Source: Natrinema longum
GTDB taxonomy: Archaea; Halobacteriota; Halobacteria; Halobacteriales; Natrialbaceae
Reading direction: 5' to 3'
DNA: 64,000 bases
Assembly (NCBI RefSeq): GCF_017352095.1
Contig: NZ_CP071463.1
Span: forward strand, 2,294,001-2,358,000
Position 1 is the stretch's first letter. Each line of letters opens with the position of its first letter. This document shows positions 25,717 to 33,973 of the stretch, piece by piece. A model generated the notes under the pieces. That model did no database searches. It was given only the letters and a program-made list of their open reading frames with translations, and was not told the DNA's origin. Made by a program: the position numbers and the translations under genes.

Positions 25717-26718
25717 TCACGACGGTCGTCTGAGAATCAGGTGCAGCGAGCGATCCTCGTCGATCCCGCGGAGATCGTCGAACGAGTCCCACGGAAGCTT
25801 GACTTCGTACCACATCGGACCCACCAGATCCGTCACGGCGACGATTTCGAGGTCGGCGGCTGCAAGCGTTCGAAGCATCCGATCGATCGTCTCGTCGTCC
25901 AACCGGGAGCGGTGGAGTTCGAAAAAGACGACCAGCGGCTGCTCGGACTCGAGGACGCTTTCCATTCCCTCGAATACCTGGGCCTCGTACCCCTCGACGT
26001 CCATCCGGACGACGTTGATCGCATCCGGCGGGAGCTCCCGCTCCTCGAGGACGGTCGAAACCGCCTTCTGTGGAACGTCTATCTGCTGTTCGATCCGATG
26101 GGCCCGGTTAAAGGAGTCCTCGTTGACGTGTGATTTGTTACTCAATGGCAATAGATTGAACGTGATCGTGTCGTCGCTGTTCCCGATCGCCACGCGGTCG
26201 ACGTCGATCCGATCGCCGTATCCGTTGCGCTCGATCGACCTCGAGAGGAGGTCGACGTTCCTCGGGTCGGGTTCGAACGCCAGTATCCGAGCGTCGGGAC
26301 CGAGAACCTGGGCCTCGAGCAGCGCGTAGTAGCCGATGTTCGCGCCGATTTCCAGTACCGTCACGGGCGAGTCGACCTGCCCCGCGAGCCGTTCGATTTC
26401 CGCTCGAAAGACGCTGGCCGACAGTTCTTCGCGGCCGCCGTACATGAGCAACTCCCGCGAGATCCCGGCCATCGACGGGTCGAGGACCATCTCGCTGCCG
26501 TTGATTTCCCGAACCACGGTCCCGTCGTCGCTTCGCCAGGCGAGATAGTTCGTGTACGCGTTCCAGTCGAGGGTCCCGGCCGTGAGGCCGCCGAGTAGCG
26601 GACCGATCTCCCGACGCCGGACCCAGCGATTGACCTTGCGACGATTGGACTCGAACCACGGCTGGACCACGGTCGGATCGGTGAGCGCTTGCGTCGCCTT
26701 CGCGATGATGTCCGCCAT
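25717..26718 (-). CDS. FkbM family methyltransferase
   Basis: A 333-residue SAM-dependent methyltransferase with the SAM motif VTVLEIGANIGYYALLEAQV, AFEPDPRNVDLLSRSI, and the FkbM signature VVRMDVEGYEAQVFEGMESV near the C terminus (VVFFELHRSRLDD). FkbM enzymes O-methylate sugars or related hydroxyls, which fits a role in capping surface glycans. It is convergent with the flippase gene and divergent from the gas-vesicle operon. Confidence 0.88.
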   Translation of the reverse strand: MADIIAKATQALTDPTVVQPWFESNRRKVNRWVRRREIGPLLGGLTAGTLDWNAYTNYLAWRSDDGTVVREINGSEMVLDPSMAGISRELLMYGGREELSASVFRAEIERLAGQVDSPVTVLEIGANIGYYALLEAQVLGPDARILAFEPDPRNVDLLSRSIERNGYGDRIDVDRVAIGNSDDTITFNLLPLSNKSHVNEDSFNRAHRIEQQIDVPQKAVSTVLEERELPPDAINVVRMDVEGYEAQVFEGMESVLESEQPLVVFFELHRSRLDDETIDRMLRTLAAADLEIVAVTDLVGPMWYEVKLPWDSFDDLRGIDEDRSLHLILRRPS

Positions 26719-26951
26719 GATGGGGGCGTCAATGGCCGCTCTTGTGAAGCTATTTTCAACGGTGTGGTTAGTAACGCAGTTCTAGCGTTTCGCTCCGCCG
26801 TGGTCGCTCCGTTCACCGGTCAGCCGGCCGACGGGCGATCGTGCCGTCTCTCGAACGGAGCCGGCACGATCACGTCGGAGCGACTGAGTGTCCCATCACT
26901 GGTAGCCTCGTTACTTATTACAGTTCCACCCCGACGTGGAGGCAGGATTAC
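26719..26951 (+). promoter_or_regulatory. Promoter region of gvpFGHIJKLM
   Basis: The 233-bp divergent gap carries TTACTTATTA at 26911-26920, a TATA-like element about 32 bp before the gvpF ATG. No copy of a GvpE-type activation site could be identified with confidence. Confidence 0.4.
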
Positions 26952-27578
26952 ATGGCCGACCACGTCTACGTGTACGGCATCGTCGAGGACGCCGACCTGT
27001 CGTTCGAGGCCGAGGGGGTCGGCGGGGCAACCGAGATCCGGACGGTCGAGTACCGATCGCTGTCGGCGATCGTCTCGGAGATCGATACGACGGATCCCGA
27101 TCGGACCGACGAGGACGTCGAACGGCACAACGACGTGTTGGGGACCGTCCTCGAGGAGGGGTACACCGTCGTCCCGATGAGTTTCGGGATGGCGTTCAAG
27201 AACGCACGCACGCTCAAAGGAGTGCTTCGGGGGGCGAACCGGGCGCTCCGAAAAACGCTCGCCGAGATCGACGGCACGGTCGAGCTCGGCGTCAAGCTCG
27301 TCGACACCGGGCTCGAGGCCGATCCCGACGAGGTCCAGGCCGAGATCGGCGATCGGCTCGACGAGGTGTCGATCAACGACACGGACGACGACCTGTTCAG
27401 CGATCGGCTCGTGCTCAACCGCTCGTATCTGGTTGATCGGGACGAGCGCGATCGCTTCGACGACGCGATCGACGACGTCCGTGAGGCGTACGGCGACGCC
27501 CTCACCGTCCAGTATACCGGCCCGTGGGCACCCTACAACTTCGTCGACGTCCACATCGGTGCCGACAGGGGGAGTTGA
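26952..27578 (+). CDS. gvpF: Gas vesicle protein GvpF
   Basis: This 208-residue GvpF/GvpL-family protein has VYVYGIVEDADL at the start, VVPMSFGMAFKNARTLKGVL in the middle, and the family's hallmark YTGPWAPYNFVDVHIG at the end. GvpF/L proteins are accessory factors needed early in gas-vesicle assembly and bind other Gvp proteins. It is the first gene of an eight-gene operon; its TGA overlaps the gvpG ATG by one base (TGATG). Confidence 0.95.
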   Translation: MADHVYVYGIVEDADLSFEAEGVGGATEIRTVEYRSLSAIVSEIDTTDPDRTDEDVERHNDVLGTVLEEGYTVVPMSFGMAFKNARTLKGVLRGANRALRKTLAEIDGTVELGVKLVDTGLEADPDEVQAEIGDRLDEVSINDTDDDLFSDRLVLNRSYLVDRDERDRFDDAIDDVREAYGDALTVQYTGPWAPYNFVDVHIGADRGS

Positions 27579-27829
27579 TGTTCCTGTTCGACGACCTGCT
27601 GGTGCGGCCGTTCGTCTCCTTGCTCGACGTTTTGCACACCCTCGCACTGACCGAGCTCTACGACGTCGAGGCGCTCAGGGACGATCTCAAGGAGAACCGC
27701 TTGCTCTACGAGATCGGCGAACGGCCCGAACCGGCGTATCGCGAGCGCAAGGCGGAACTCGAGGCGGAACTGGAACGGGCCCGGGAGCTTCGGGCCGAAC
27801 TCAGCGACAAGGTAGAGGTGAAAGGATGA
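27578..27829 (+). CDS. gvpG: Gas vesicle protein GvpG
   Basis: An 83-residue protein beginning MFLFDDLLVRPFVSLLDVLH, a hydrophobic helix, followed by a charged coiled coil (ERKAELEAELERARELRAEL). This is the GvpG layout. It is a minor accessory component required for vesicle formation in halophiles. Confidence 0.92.
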   Translation: MFLFDDLLVRPFVSLLDVLHTLALTELYDVEALRDDLKENRLLYEIGERPEPAYRERKAELEAELERARELRAELSDKVEVKG

Positions 27830-27847
27830 TCACGAACGGGGACCACC

Positions 27848-28381
27848 ATGACTGACGACGACCGGGGTACCGACCGCGAAACGGACCGACACACCGACCG
27901 CGAGAACGATCACGACGGAGACGAGCAGGCGTCCGCTCCCCTCGAGGGGCTCCGTCGACTCCTGGAAACGCTCGACGACCTCGAGGCCGGTGAACGCCGT
28001 GACGGCTCGAGACGGATCGACGGCCACGGCGTGTCGGTCGACGGCGAGTACGAGCTGTCGATCGGTTTCGGGGACCGATTCGAGCGGCGAACGAACGCTG
28101 CCGACAGCGAGACGACGGGCAGGGCAGCGCCTCGCTCGAGCACCGTCGCGGACGACGCGTATCACGTCGGGCTCGTCGAGTACGACGACGAGACGCTGCT
28201 CGTCGCGGATCTCCCGGGGGTCGACGCCGAGGACGTCGCGGTCCGGCGAGGCGACGGGCTCGAGGTGGTCGTCGACGGCGAGGTGATCGAGCGGGTCGAC
28301 CACGCGGGACGACCGAGCCGTCGGCGATTCCACAACGGCCTGCTGACCGTCGTCGTCGACGGAGGTGAGCAGGGTGACTGA
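27848..28381 (+). CDS. gvpH: Gas vesicle protein GvpH (Hsp20-like)
   Basis: A 177-residue protein with a highly charged Asp/His/Arg N terminus, a central region (VDGEYELSIGFGDRFERR) and an alpha-crystallin/Hsp20-like C-terminal part (DETLLVADLPGVDAEDVAVR, GLEVVVDGEVIERV). GvpH proteins are thought to act as chaperones of other Gvp proteins. Its end overlaps gvpI. Confidence 0.9.
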   Translation: MTDDDRGTDRETDRHTDRENDHDGDEQASAPLEGLRRLLETLDDLEAGERRDGSRRIDGHGVSVDGEYELSIGFGDRFERRTNAADSETTGRAAPRSSTVADDAYHVGLVEYDDETLLVADLPGVDAEDVAVRRGDGLEVVVDGEVIERVDHAGRPSRRRFHNGLLTVVVDGGEQGD

Positions 28382-28715
28382 CCGCGAACGCATCGTTCGA
28401 CGGATCTCGCAAACGCGCGACGCCGCTCGCGCTCGGCTGCTCACGCAACACCGAAAACTCGCGCGGGTTCGGGAACGAAACCAGCAGCGGGCCGAACGGC
28501 AGGCACAGCAGGAGCGTGGCGATCGAACCGACGGCGACGAAGGTACCGATCGGGCGGGTCGACCGCAGTCGTCGCGGGACGACGTGCCCGGATCGTGGTC
28601 GTCGGTGCCCGAACGGCCGCCGACGCGAGACGAGACGCCGACGGCACCCCATCGCCCGCGGCTGTACGGCCACCGACTGCGCCGACGGGCGAACGGAACG
28701 GAGGACGACGAATGA
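28374..28715 (+). CDS. gvpI: Gas vesicle protein GvpI
   Basis: A 113-residue basic protein (VTDRERIVRRISQTRDAARA), rich in Arg and Gln, ending RPRLYGHRLRRRANGTEDDE. A very basic GvpI between H and J is the rule in haloarchaea. GTG 28374 was chosen because it is close to the gvpH stop; another GTG at 28365 is possible. The stop overlaps the gvpJ start (ATGA). Confidence 0.85.
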   Translation: MTDRERIVRRISQTRDAARARLLTQHRKLARVRERNQQRAERQAQQERGDRTDGDEGTDRAGRPQSSRDDVPGSWSSVPERPPTRDETPTAPHRPRLYGHRLRRRANGTEDDE

Positions 28716-29104
28716 GCGGTCCCAAACCCACCCGGAATCAGGGCGACCTCGCGCAGATGCTCGACACGCTGCTCGACAAGGGCGTCGTGATCAACGCCGA
28801 CATCGCGGTGACCGTCGGTGACACCGAGTTGCTCGGCGTCCAGATCCGGGCGGCGATCGCGTCCTTCGAGACGGCCGCCGAGTACGGCCTCGAGTTCCCC
28901 GGCGGGACGGACATGGCACGCGTCCGCGAGGCCGCCGGCGTCGACACACCGCGGGTGGCAACGACCGACGAGGCAGCCGAGGATGCGACCCTCGAGAAGA
29001 CCGATTCGAGTCCGGCGATCGACGCCGTCGATGCCGGTGAGGCGGTCGCTCCCGACGATCGGGAGGGGGCCGACACCAGTGGCAGGGAGAACGACGACCG
29101 ATGA
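28712..29104 (+). CDS. gvpJ: Gas vesicle protein GvpJ (GvpA-like)
   Basis: This 130-residue protein carries a GvpA-type core: LAQMLDTLLDKGVVINADIA, VGDTELLGVQIRAAIASFET. The C-terminal half is acidic and variable (EDATLEKTDSSPAIDAVDAG). GvpJ is a minor GvpA homologue thought to sit at vesicle tips or to nucleate assembly. It overlaps gvpK by 4 bp. Confidence 0.93.
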   Translation: MSGPKPTRNQGDLAQMLDTLLDKGVVINADIAVTVGDTELLGVQIRAAIASFETAAEYGLEFPGGTDMARVREAAGVDTPRVATTDEAAEDATLEKTDSSPAIDAVDAGEAVAPDDREGADTSGRENDDR

Positions 29105-29454
29105 CGTCGACGATCGACCTCGACGGCGACGGGGAGAACATGCGGGCCGGGTTGCTCTCGCTCGTCCTCGCGATCGTCGAGATCCTCGAGGACTCCCTCG
29201 AGCGCGAGGCGCTCCGGCGGATGGAGTCGGGCCAGCTCGACGACGACGAGATCGAGCGACTCGGCCAGCAACTCGCCCGACTCGAGGCCGAAATCGAGCG
29301 CCTCGAGCGCGAGGAGGGGATCGAGGAGGACGTCGCCGGCCTCCGATCGGACCTGGATTCGCTGATCGACGACGCGATCTGGGACCTGTTCGACGACGAC
29401 GCCGTTCCGGGCGTCGGCACCGACGGCGGAAAACCGGGGATGACTGACCGATGA
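29101..29454 (+). CDS. gvpK: Gas vesicle protein GvpK
   Basis: A 117-residue protein with the GvpK core NMRAGLLSLVLAIVEILEDS, LEREALRRMESGQLDDDEIE and a helical ERLGQQLARLEAEIERLE. GvpK is an accessory factor required for vesicle formation. The start overlaps gvpJ and the stop overlaps gvpL (ATGA at both junctions). Confidence 0.93.
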   Translation: MTSTIDLDGDGENMRAGLLSLVLAIVEILEDSLEREALRRMESGQLDDDEIERLGQQLARLEAEIERLEREEGIEEDVAGLRSDLDSLIDDAIWDLFDDDAVPGVGTDGGKPGMTDR

Positions 29455-30266
29455 CGGTCCCGGAGCGGACGGACGGGGCGGACGACCTCGCTGACGGCCG
29501 CTACGTGTACTGTCTCGTGGAGCCAGAGGGCGAGCCGCCCGCGAGGCTCCCCGTCGAGGGAATCGACGGCGAGTCGCCGCGAGTCCTCGCGGCCGGGGGC
29601 GTCGCCGCGGTCGTCCACGAGACCGACACGCTCTACGACAGCGACGATCCGGCGACGATCCGCCGCTGGCTGCTCGCCCACCACCGGGTCGTCGAGGCCG
29701 CGACGGACCGGTTCGGGACGCCGATCCCGTTCCAGTTCGACGTCGTCGTCCAGGGCGGCGACGAGACGGTGCGGTCGGTCCTCGAGTCGGCCGCGGACGA
29801 GATCGAGGCGGCCGTCACCGACGTCGCGGGCCGACGGGAGTATCGCATCGAACTATTGTTCGAACCCGACGCGACGGTACCCGATCCCGAGGGCGACCTC
29901 GCCGCGCTTCGCGAGCAAACCGAGGCAGCCGGCGAGGGGACGGCCTTCCTGCTCGAGAAGAAACTCGAGCGAAAGCGAACGGAACTGCGACGGGAGCGAG
30001 CAGCCGCCCTCGCGGCCGACCTCGAGGCGGCCATCGACGAGGTCGCCGTCGCCACGGCGTCGGTCGACGGCGATCGACTGGGACTGGGCGACGACGATCG
30101 GGAAACGGTCACGCAGATCGCCGTATTGGCCGATCACGACCGCGAGGACGACCTGGGTGCCCGGCTCGATCCGATCGCGGACCGATCGGGCGTCGCCGTT
30201 CGGTTTACCGGGCCGTGGGCACCGTACTCGTTCGTGCCGGATATCGATCTGGAGGGCGGTCGGTGA
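29451..30266 (+). CDS. gvpL: Gas vesicle protein GvpL (GvpF/L family)
   Basis: The 271-residue second GvpF/L-family member of the operon. It has GRYVYCLVEPEGEPPARLPV, TPIPFQFDVVVQGGDETVRS, a long helical region (FLLEKKLERKRTELRRERAA), and RFTGPWAPYSFVPDIDLEGG at the end. GvpL binds most other accessory Gvps and may organise the assembly complex. Its TGA shares its last base with the gvpM ATG. Confidence 0.93.
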   Translation: MTVPERTDGADDLADGRYVYCLVEPEGEPPARLPVEGIDGESPRVLAAGGVAAVVHETDTLYDSDDPATIRRWLLAHHRVVEAATDRFGTPIPFQFDVVVQGGDETVRSVLESAADEIEAAVTDVAGRREYRIELLFEPDATVPDPEGDLAALREQTEAAGEGTAFLLEKKLERKRTELRRERAAALAADLEAAIDEVAVATASVDGDRLGLGDDDRETVTQIAVLADHDREDDLGARLDPIADRSGVAVRFTGPWAPYSFVPDIDLEGGR

Positions 30267-30499
30267 TGGAACCCGAGAAGAACGACGACGCCGTCGTCGA
30301 CCTCGTCGACGTGTTGCTCGAGGACGGCGCAGTACTCGCTGCGGACGTGGTGATCAGCGTCGCGGATATCCCCTTGATCGGACTCCGGCTCCGGTTGCTC
30401 CTCGCGGGCATGACGACGATGCGGGACCACGACATACTCGCGGACGCCGACGATGCCATCAGGGACGCTGGTCGCCGGGCGGAGTCGTACGACAGCTGA
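30266..30499 (+). CDS. gvpM: Gas vesicle protein GvpM (GvpA-like)
   Basis: A 77-residue GvpA homologue with VVDLVDVLLEDGAVLAADVV and SVADIPLIGLRLRLLLAGMT. GvpM closes the operon. GvpJ and GvpM are related to the structural protein but are minor and essential. The gene is convergent with the PH-SHOCT gene; only 20 bp separate the stops. Confidence 0.92.
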   Translation: MEPEKNDDAVVDLVDVLLEDGAVLAADVVISVADIPLIGLRLRLLLAGMTTMRDHDILADADDAIRDAGRRAESYDS

Positions 30500-30519
30500 C
30501 GGACGACGACGATCGAGTA

Positions 30520-31239
30520 TTAGAGCTGGTCGAGGAGGTCCCGCTTCTTCTCTTCGAACTCCTCGTCGCTGATCACGCCCTGCTCGTTGAGTTCGGCGAG
30601 CCGTTCGATCGTCTCGAGGGGGTCGTCGGCCGAGTCGGTGCCGCCGGCCGCCGACGGCGCGGCGTCGCCGCCCGAGTCACCGTTTTCGCCGCCGTCCGAG
30701 GACATCGGGGAGCGCGATGCCGGCGATTCGGCTCGAGCGTCGATCGAGTCGCCCGGCGACCGTGCCCGATCGCGATACCGCCGCAACGCGTCGGTGGCGG
30801 CGGCGAGTGCCGACTCCTCGTAGGAGGAGTCGATCCAGCAGTGGTAGGTCGTGTCGTCGGTGCGGATCACCAGCCGGTGTTTCATCAGGCCGCGACTGTA
30901 CTCGACGCCGGTCACGTCGCCGTGGGGCACTTCGAAGAACTCGTCGCCGTCCTCCTTGCCGACGATCATGAACGTTCGCCTGTCGGTGATCGTGATCGCG
31001 GCCAGCCCGCCGCTGTCCGGCGTGATCGTGTCCCGCTTGCCGCCGATTCCGATCCCCTTCATCTCGTTGAAGAAGGTGTAGTGGGGTTGTTCGTTCGACT
31101 CGAGGTAGGAGACGACCGGCTCGTCGTAAAGGTAGAGCTGGCTGTACCGGTCGCCGCCCGCGAGCAACTCGACCGTAACCGAGTCGTGGTCGGCCGCGTC
31201 GACCATCGCGCGAATTCGTGGTTCGTCGATATCGGTCAT
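30520..31239 (-). CDS. PH-like plus SHOCT domain protein in the rhodopsin operon
   Basis: A 239-residue soluble protein. Residues about 30-150 look like a bacterial/archaeal PH-type fold (EQPHYTFFNEMKGIGIGG, AAITITDRRTFMIVGKEDGD, RGLMKHRLVIRTDDTTYHCW). An acidic Ser/Gly-rich linker follows, and the last 35 residues are a SHOCT module (DDPLETIERLAELNEQGVIS). PH-SHOCT proteins typically bind other proteins or membranes. It lies 11 bp after the sensory-rhodopsin stop, so it is the third gene of an htr-sop-SHOCT operon. Its position suggests a role in output or in linking the sensor to the vesicle apparatus, but that is inference. Confidence 0.75.
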   Translation of the reverse strand: MTDIDEPRIRAMVDAADHDSVTVELLAGGDRYSQLYLYDEPVVSYLESNEQPHYTFFNEMKGIGIGGKRDTITPDSGGLAAITITDRRTFMIVGKEDGDEFFEVPHGDVTGVEYSRGLMKHRLVIRTDDTTYHCWIDSSYEESALAAATDALRRYRDRARSPGDSIDARAESPASRSPMSSDGGENGDSGGDAAPSAAGGTDSADDPLETIERLAELNEQGVISDEEFEEKKRDLLDQL

Positions 31240-31250
31240 AGATCTGGCTC

Positions 31251-31961
31251 TCAGTTCGGTCCGACTCCGAACCCGGAGAGGGCGTCGAGTTCGGGCAGTT
31301 GTTCGAGGCTCGTCTGGCTGTTCAGGGCGATCGCGCCGAACAGGATCTTCGCGATCAGGTCGGCGTAGGTGTACAGGAGCGCCTGCATCGTCGGCTCGAG
31401 GACCCCCAGCCCCGCCGGGCTGAGTATCCAGATCACGGGATAGATCGTCCAGATGATCAGCGTCAGGTTCCGGAGCTTGCCGAACAGGGCGACGATCGCA
31501 CCCGGTCGGTCGGTGACCGCCTCGCGGATGCCGGCGGTGAGCATGTAGATCAGGGCGATGTAGGCGACCGAGCCCACCGCGAAACTGCCGTACGTCAGCG
31601 CGGGGCCGGCGAGCAACTCGCCGACGAGCCCCGAGCCCATGACGACGACGTCGAGGACGATCAGCAGGCCGATTCGGCCGCGGTCGAGGCCGGCGAGCAA
31701 TCCGAGATAGAGGATCAACAGCGGCGTCGCGAGGAGCCACTGGCCGTACTTCGCGAGATTGACGACGTTTCCCTCGACGGTCAGGAACCCGATCCCGAGC
31801 AGCATGAACACGTACGCCCCCGCCGCGATCCCGGCGATACCGACGAGAATCGCGTGGTAGGTCCGGTTGCGTGCGTCCGTGACGAACGCTCGAACGAAGA
31901 CGGCGGTTCCGAGGAGCATGACCGCGAGCCCGACGGTGTAGTGGACGTTGACGGCGACCAT
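31251..31961 (-). CDS. Sensory rhodopsin II-like retinal protein with altered active site
   Basis: A 236-residue seven-helix rhodopsin, closest by eye to sensory rhodopsin II (shared runs LGLLAGLD, LRNLT, IYP.IW). Lys205 in YADLIAKILFG is the retinal Schiff-base lysine. Asp201, Trp75, Trp171, Tyr174, Trp178 and Tyr199 are kept. The helix C active site reads AKYGQWLLATP, so Gln74 replaces the counter-ion Asp, Lys71 the conserved Arg, and Ala78 the first Thr. Ala204 replaces the Thr that signals through Tyr174 in SRII. The gene follows the transducer gene with one base between the transducer stop and its ATG, the usual htr-sop order. It should bind retinal, but its colour and photocycle must differ from known SRII. 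Confidence 0.9.
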   Translation of the reverse strand: MVAVNVHYTVGLAVMLLGTAVFVRAFVTDARNRTYHAILVGIAGIAAGAYVFMLLGIGFLTVEGNVVNLAKYGQWLLATPLLILYLGLLAGLDRGRIGLLIVLDVVVMGSGLVGELLAGPALTYGSFAVGSVAYIALIYMLTAGIREAVTDRPGAIVALFGKLRNLTLIIWTIYPVIWILSPAGLGVLEPTMQALLYTYADLIAKILFGAIALNSQTSLEQLPELDALSGFGVGPN

Positions 31962-31962
31962 C

Positions 31963-33264
31963 TCAGCTCTCCCCCGTTCCCTCGGTGACGCCCTGCGGGG
32001 CCTCGAAGTCGAACCCGTCGCTGTCGCCGGAATCCGGCTCCTCGCCGGAGCCGATCGACGAGAGCGCGTCGACCCGTTCGGCGACCGACTGGATCGCTTC
32101 GGCCTGTCCGTCCGTCGCGTCGCTGATGTTCTCGATCGTCATATCGAGATCGTCGACGAGTTCGGCGATCTCCTCGAGGGAGTCGAGGGCCCGCCGGACC
32201 GTGACCGACGCGTCGGCGGTTCGTTCGTTGACGGCCTGGATCCCGGCGACCGTCTCGTCGGTCTGGGACTGGATCCGATCGATCCGCGTCTCGATCTCGT
32301 CGGCGGCCGCTTTGGTCTCCTCGGCGAGTTCGCGGACCTCGTCGGCGACGACGCTGTACCCCTGGCCGCTCTCGTCGGTCCGCGAGGACTCGATGCGTGC
32401 GTTCACCGCGAGAATGTTCGTCTTCCGGGCGATCTCGCCGATCAACCGAACGATCTCGCCGATCTCCTCGACCTCCCCCTCGAGGGTTTCGATCTCCGCG
32501 GCGGCCGTTTCGATCTCCGACTCGACGGTGTCCATCTCCGTGATCGCCGACGCCGCCGCGTCGCGACCGACCGTCCCGGCCTCGGCGGCCCGCGCCGACG
32601 TCGTCGCTACCTCGTCGGCGGAGGCGGCGACCTCCTCGGCGGTCGCCGAGAGGTTGTCCATCTCCCGGGAGATACTCGTCGTCGTCCGCTGGAGTTCGGC
32701 GATCGTCGTGTTGATCGATTCGCCGATCTCGGTGAGCGCCTCGCTCTCGCTTTCCGCGTCGACCCGTCGAGAGAGGTCACCGTCCATGACGTCCTGTAAC
32801 ACTTCGTTGTAGTGTTCCGCGGTCGACTGGAGGTTCTCGTTGCGGAGTTCCGTCTCCCGTTGTCTGCGTTCGGCGGTTTCGATGCGCTCTTGCAGCGAGT
32901 CACGCATGGCAGCGAGACCGGTCGCGAGCTGACCGATCTCGTCACGTCGGCTCGAGCGAAAGGAGACGTCCATGTTGCCCTCCTCTAGCTCGTTCGCCTT
33001 CGACGAGAGGAGCCGAAGCGTGATCGCGGTGTTGCTCCCGAAGGTGACGCCGACCAGCACGAGGCTGATGACCGACGCGAGGACGAGCCCGGCGAATCCG
33101 GACGTGACCGACGACCGAACGGCCGGGTCGTCGATCGGCGCGACGATCTGTACGTAGATGTACCCCGCAAACACGACGATTACGACCCCGGCAGCGGCCA
33201 GCACCCCTGTCAGCCTGGTCGCGATCGTTCGTGTTCCCCCACTAACGGTCCGTGTTTGCTCCAT
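31963..33264 (-). CDS. Htr-type transducer (methyl-accepting protein) for the adjacent rhodopsin
   Basis: A 433-residue two-helix transducer. TM1 spans about 20-44 (GVLAAAGVVIVVFAGYIYVQ) and TM2 about 57-80 (FAGLVLASVISLVLVGVTFG), with only about 12 residues outside, as in HtrII proteins that receive signals through the membrane from a rhodopsin. Two HAMP domains follow (about 81-133 and 150-195), then a coiled-coil signalling domain (200-400) with a methylation-site-like SATAEEVAAS. The kinase-binding tip reads ARKTNILAVNARIESSRTDE, diverged from the usual EQTNxLALNAxIEAAR. An in-frame ATG at 33309 would add 15 residues. It is the first gene of the htr-sop-SHOCT operon. Confidence 0.9.
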   Translation of the reverse strand: MEQTRTVSGGTRTIATRLTGVLAAAGVVIVVFAGYIYVQIVAPIDDPAVRSSVTSGFAGLVLASVISLVLVGVTFGSNTAITLRLLSSKANELEEGNMDVSFRSSRRDEIGQLATGLAAMRDSLQERIETAERRQRETELRNENLQSTAEHYNEVLQDVMDGDLSRRVDAESESEALTEIGESINTTIAELQRTTTSISREMDNLSATAEEVAASADEVATTSARAAEAGTVGRDAAASAITEMDTVESEIETAAAEIETLEGEVEEIGEIVRLIGEIARKTNILAVNARIESSRTDESGQGYSVVADEVRELAEETKAAADEIETRIDRIQSQTDETVAGIQAVNERTADASVTVRRALDSLEEIAELVDDLDMTIENISDATDGQAEAIQSVAERVDALSSIGSGEEPDSGDSDGFDFEAPQGVTEGTGES

Positions 33265-33451
33265 GTACGAGTACGTGCGAAGCCATCGTTCACTACGTAA
33301 TGGCTCCATAGTTAGGGATCGTGACCGAAACGAACGCCAATAGGTTCGGCGGCGAGACGGGTCGACGGCTGTGGCGATCGCTCCCGAAGCCGGATCCCCC
33401 AGGGAGCGAACGGACGGCGGGTTTTTGCCGGAGCAATCCAACGAGGAATGC
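33265..33451. promoter_or_regulatory. Divergent promoter region htr / cheW
   Basis: The two arms of the sensory module start here and run apart. For cheW, GGTTTTTGCC at about 33420-33429 lies 24-32 bp before the ATG, fitting a TATA element. On the htr side no clear TATA is visible, leaving the exact htr start (33264 or 33309) unresolved. Confidence 0.35.
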
Positions 33452-33973
33452 ATGGAGGGACACCGCGAGTCCGCCGACGACGTCGGCGGGGAGGGGGAGC
33501 CGCCAGTCGAGTTGATCACCGCGTCGCTGCCGGATCTCACCTACGGCCTCGAGTCCGGCCGCGTCGTCCGGGTCACGTCGTTCGAGGGCGTGACCCCCGT
33601 GCCGGGAAGCGCGACTGCGGTCGACGGCGTTACCGAGATCGACGGACGGGTAACGGTGGTCGTCGACGCCGCGCGGTTGCTCGGTGGGCAGGGACGGGAG
33701 CCGACCGAGACGGACGAACTCATCGTGCTCGATCGCGACGAGCAGCGGTCGATCGGGCTCCGAACCCCGCGCGGCGTCGGCGTCGAGACGGTCCCGGCCT
33801 CGCGGTTCGAGCAGCCGTCCGCAGCCGATCCCGCCGCCTCGAGTCCCGTCCCGTCGGACGGCGGCGGGCTCGACGACGCCTTGCTCCGGGCCGCCGTGAC
33901 GCCGGCGGAACCTGCGGAGCCGCCACGGCTCGTCCTGGACGCGGCCGGTATCGCTGCCGCCGTCGAGAGCTGA
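33452..33973 (+). CDS. cheW: CheW-like adaptor
   Basis: A 173-residue protein with a CheW/SH3-like fold: ELITASLPDLTYGLESGRVV, VTPVPGSATAVDGVTEIDGR, VTVVVDAARLLGGQ and ELIVLDRDEQRSIGLRTPRG. The C-terminal about 50 residues are a polar extension ending in a small helix. CheW links transducer tips to CheA. It is divergent from the transducer operon and about 165 bp ahead of cheY. Divergence from typical CheW sequences is considerable. Confidence 0.8.
   Translation: MEGHRESADDVGGEGEPPVELITASLPDLTYGLESGRVVRVTSFEGVTPVPGSATAVDGVTEIDGRVTVVVDAARLLGGQGREPTETDELIVLDRDEQRSIGLRTPRGVGVETVPASRFEQPSAADPAASSPVPSDGGGLDDALLRAAVTPAEPAEPPRLVLDAAGIAAAVES

Noticed and set aside
31251-31961. Bacteriorhodopsin or halorhodopsin-like ion pump
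   Set aside because: The proton donor and acceptor positions are not acidic (Gln74; Tyr in place of the donor), no chloride-pump TSA motif is present, and the gene is fused in operon with an Htr transducer.
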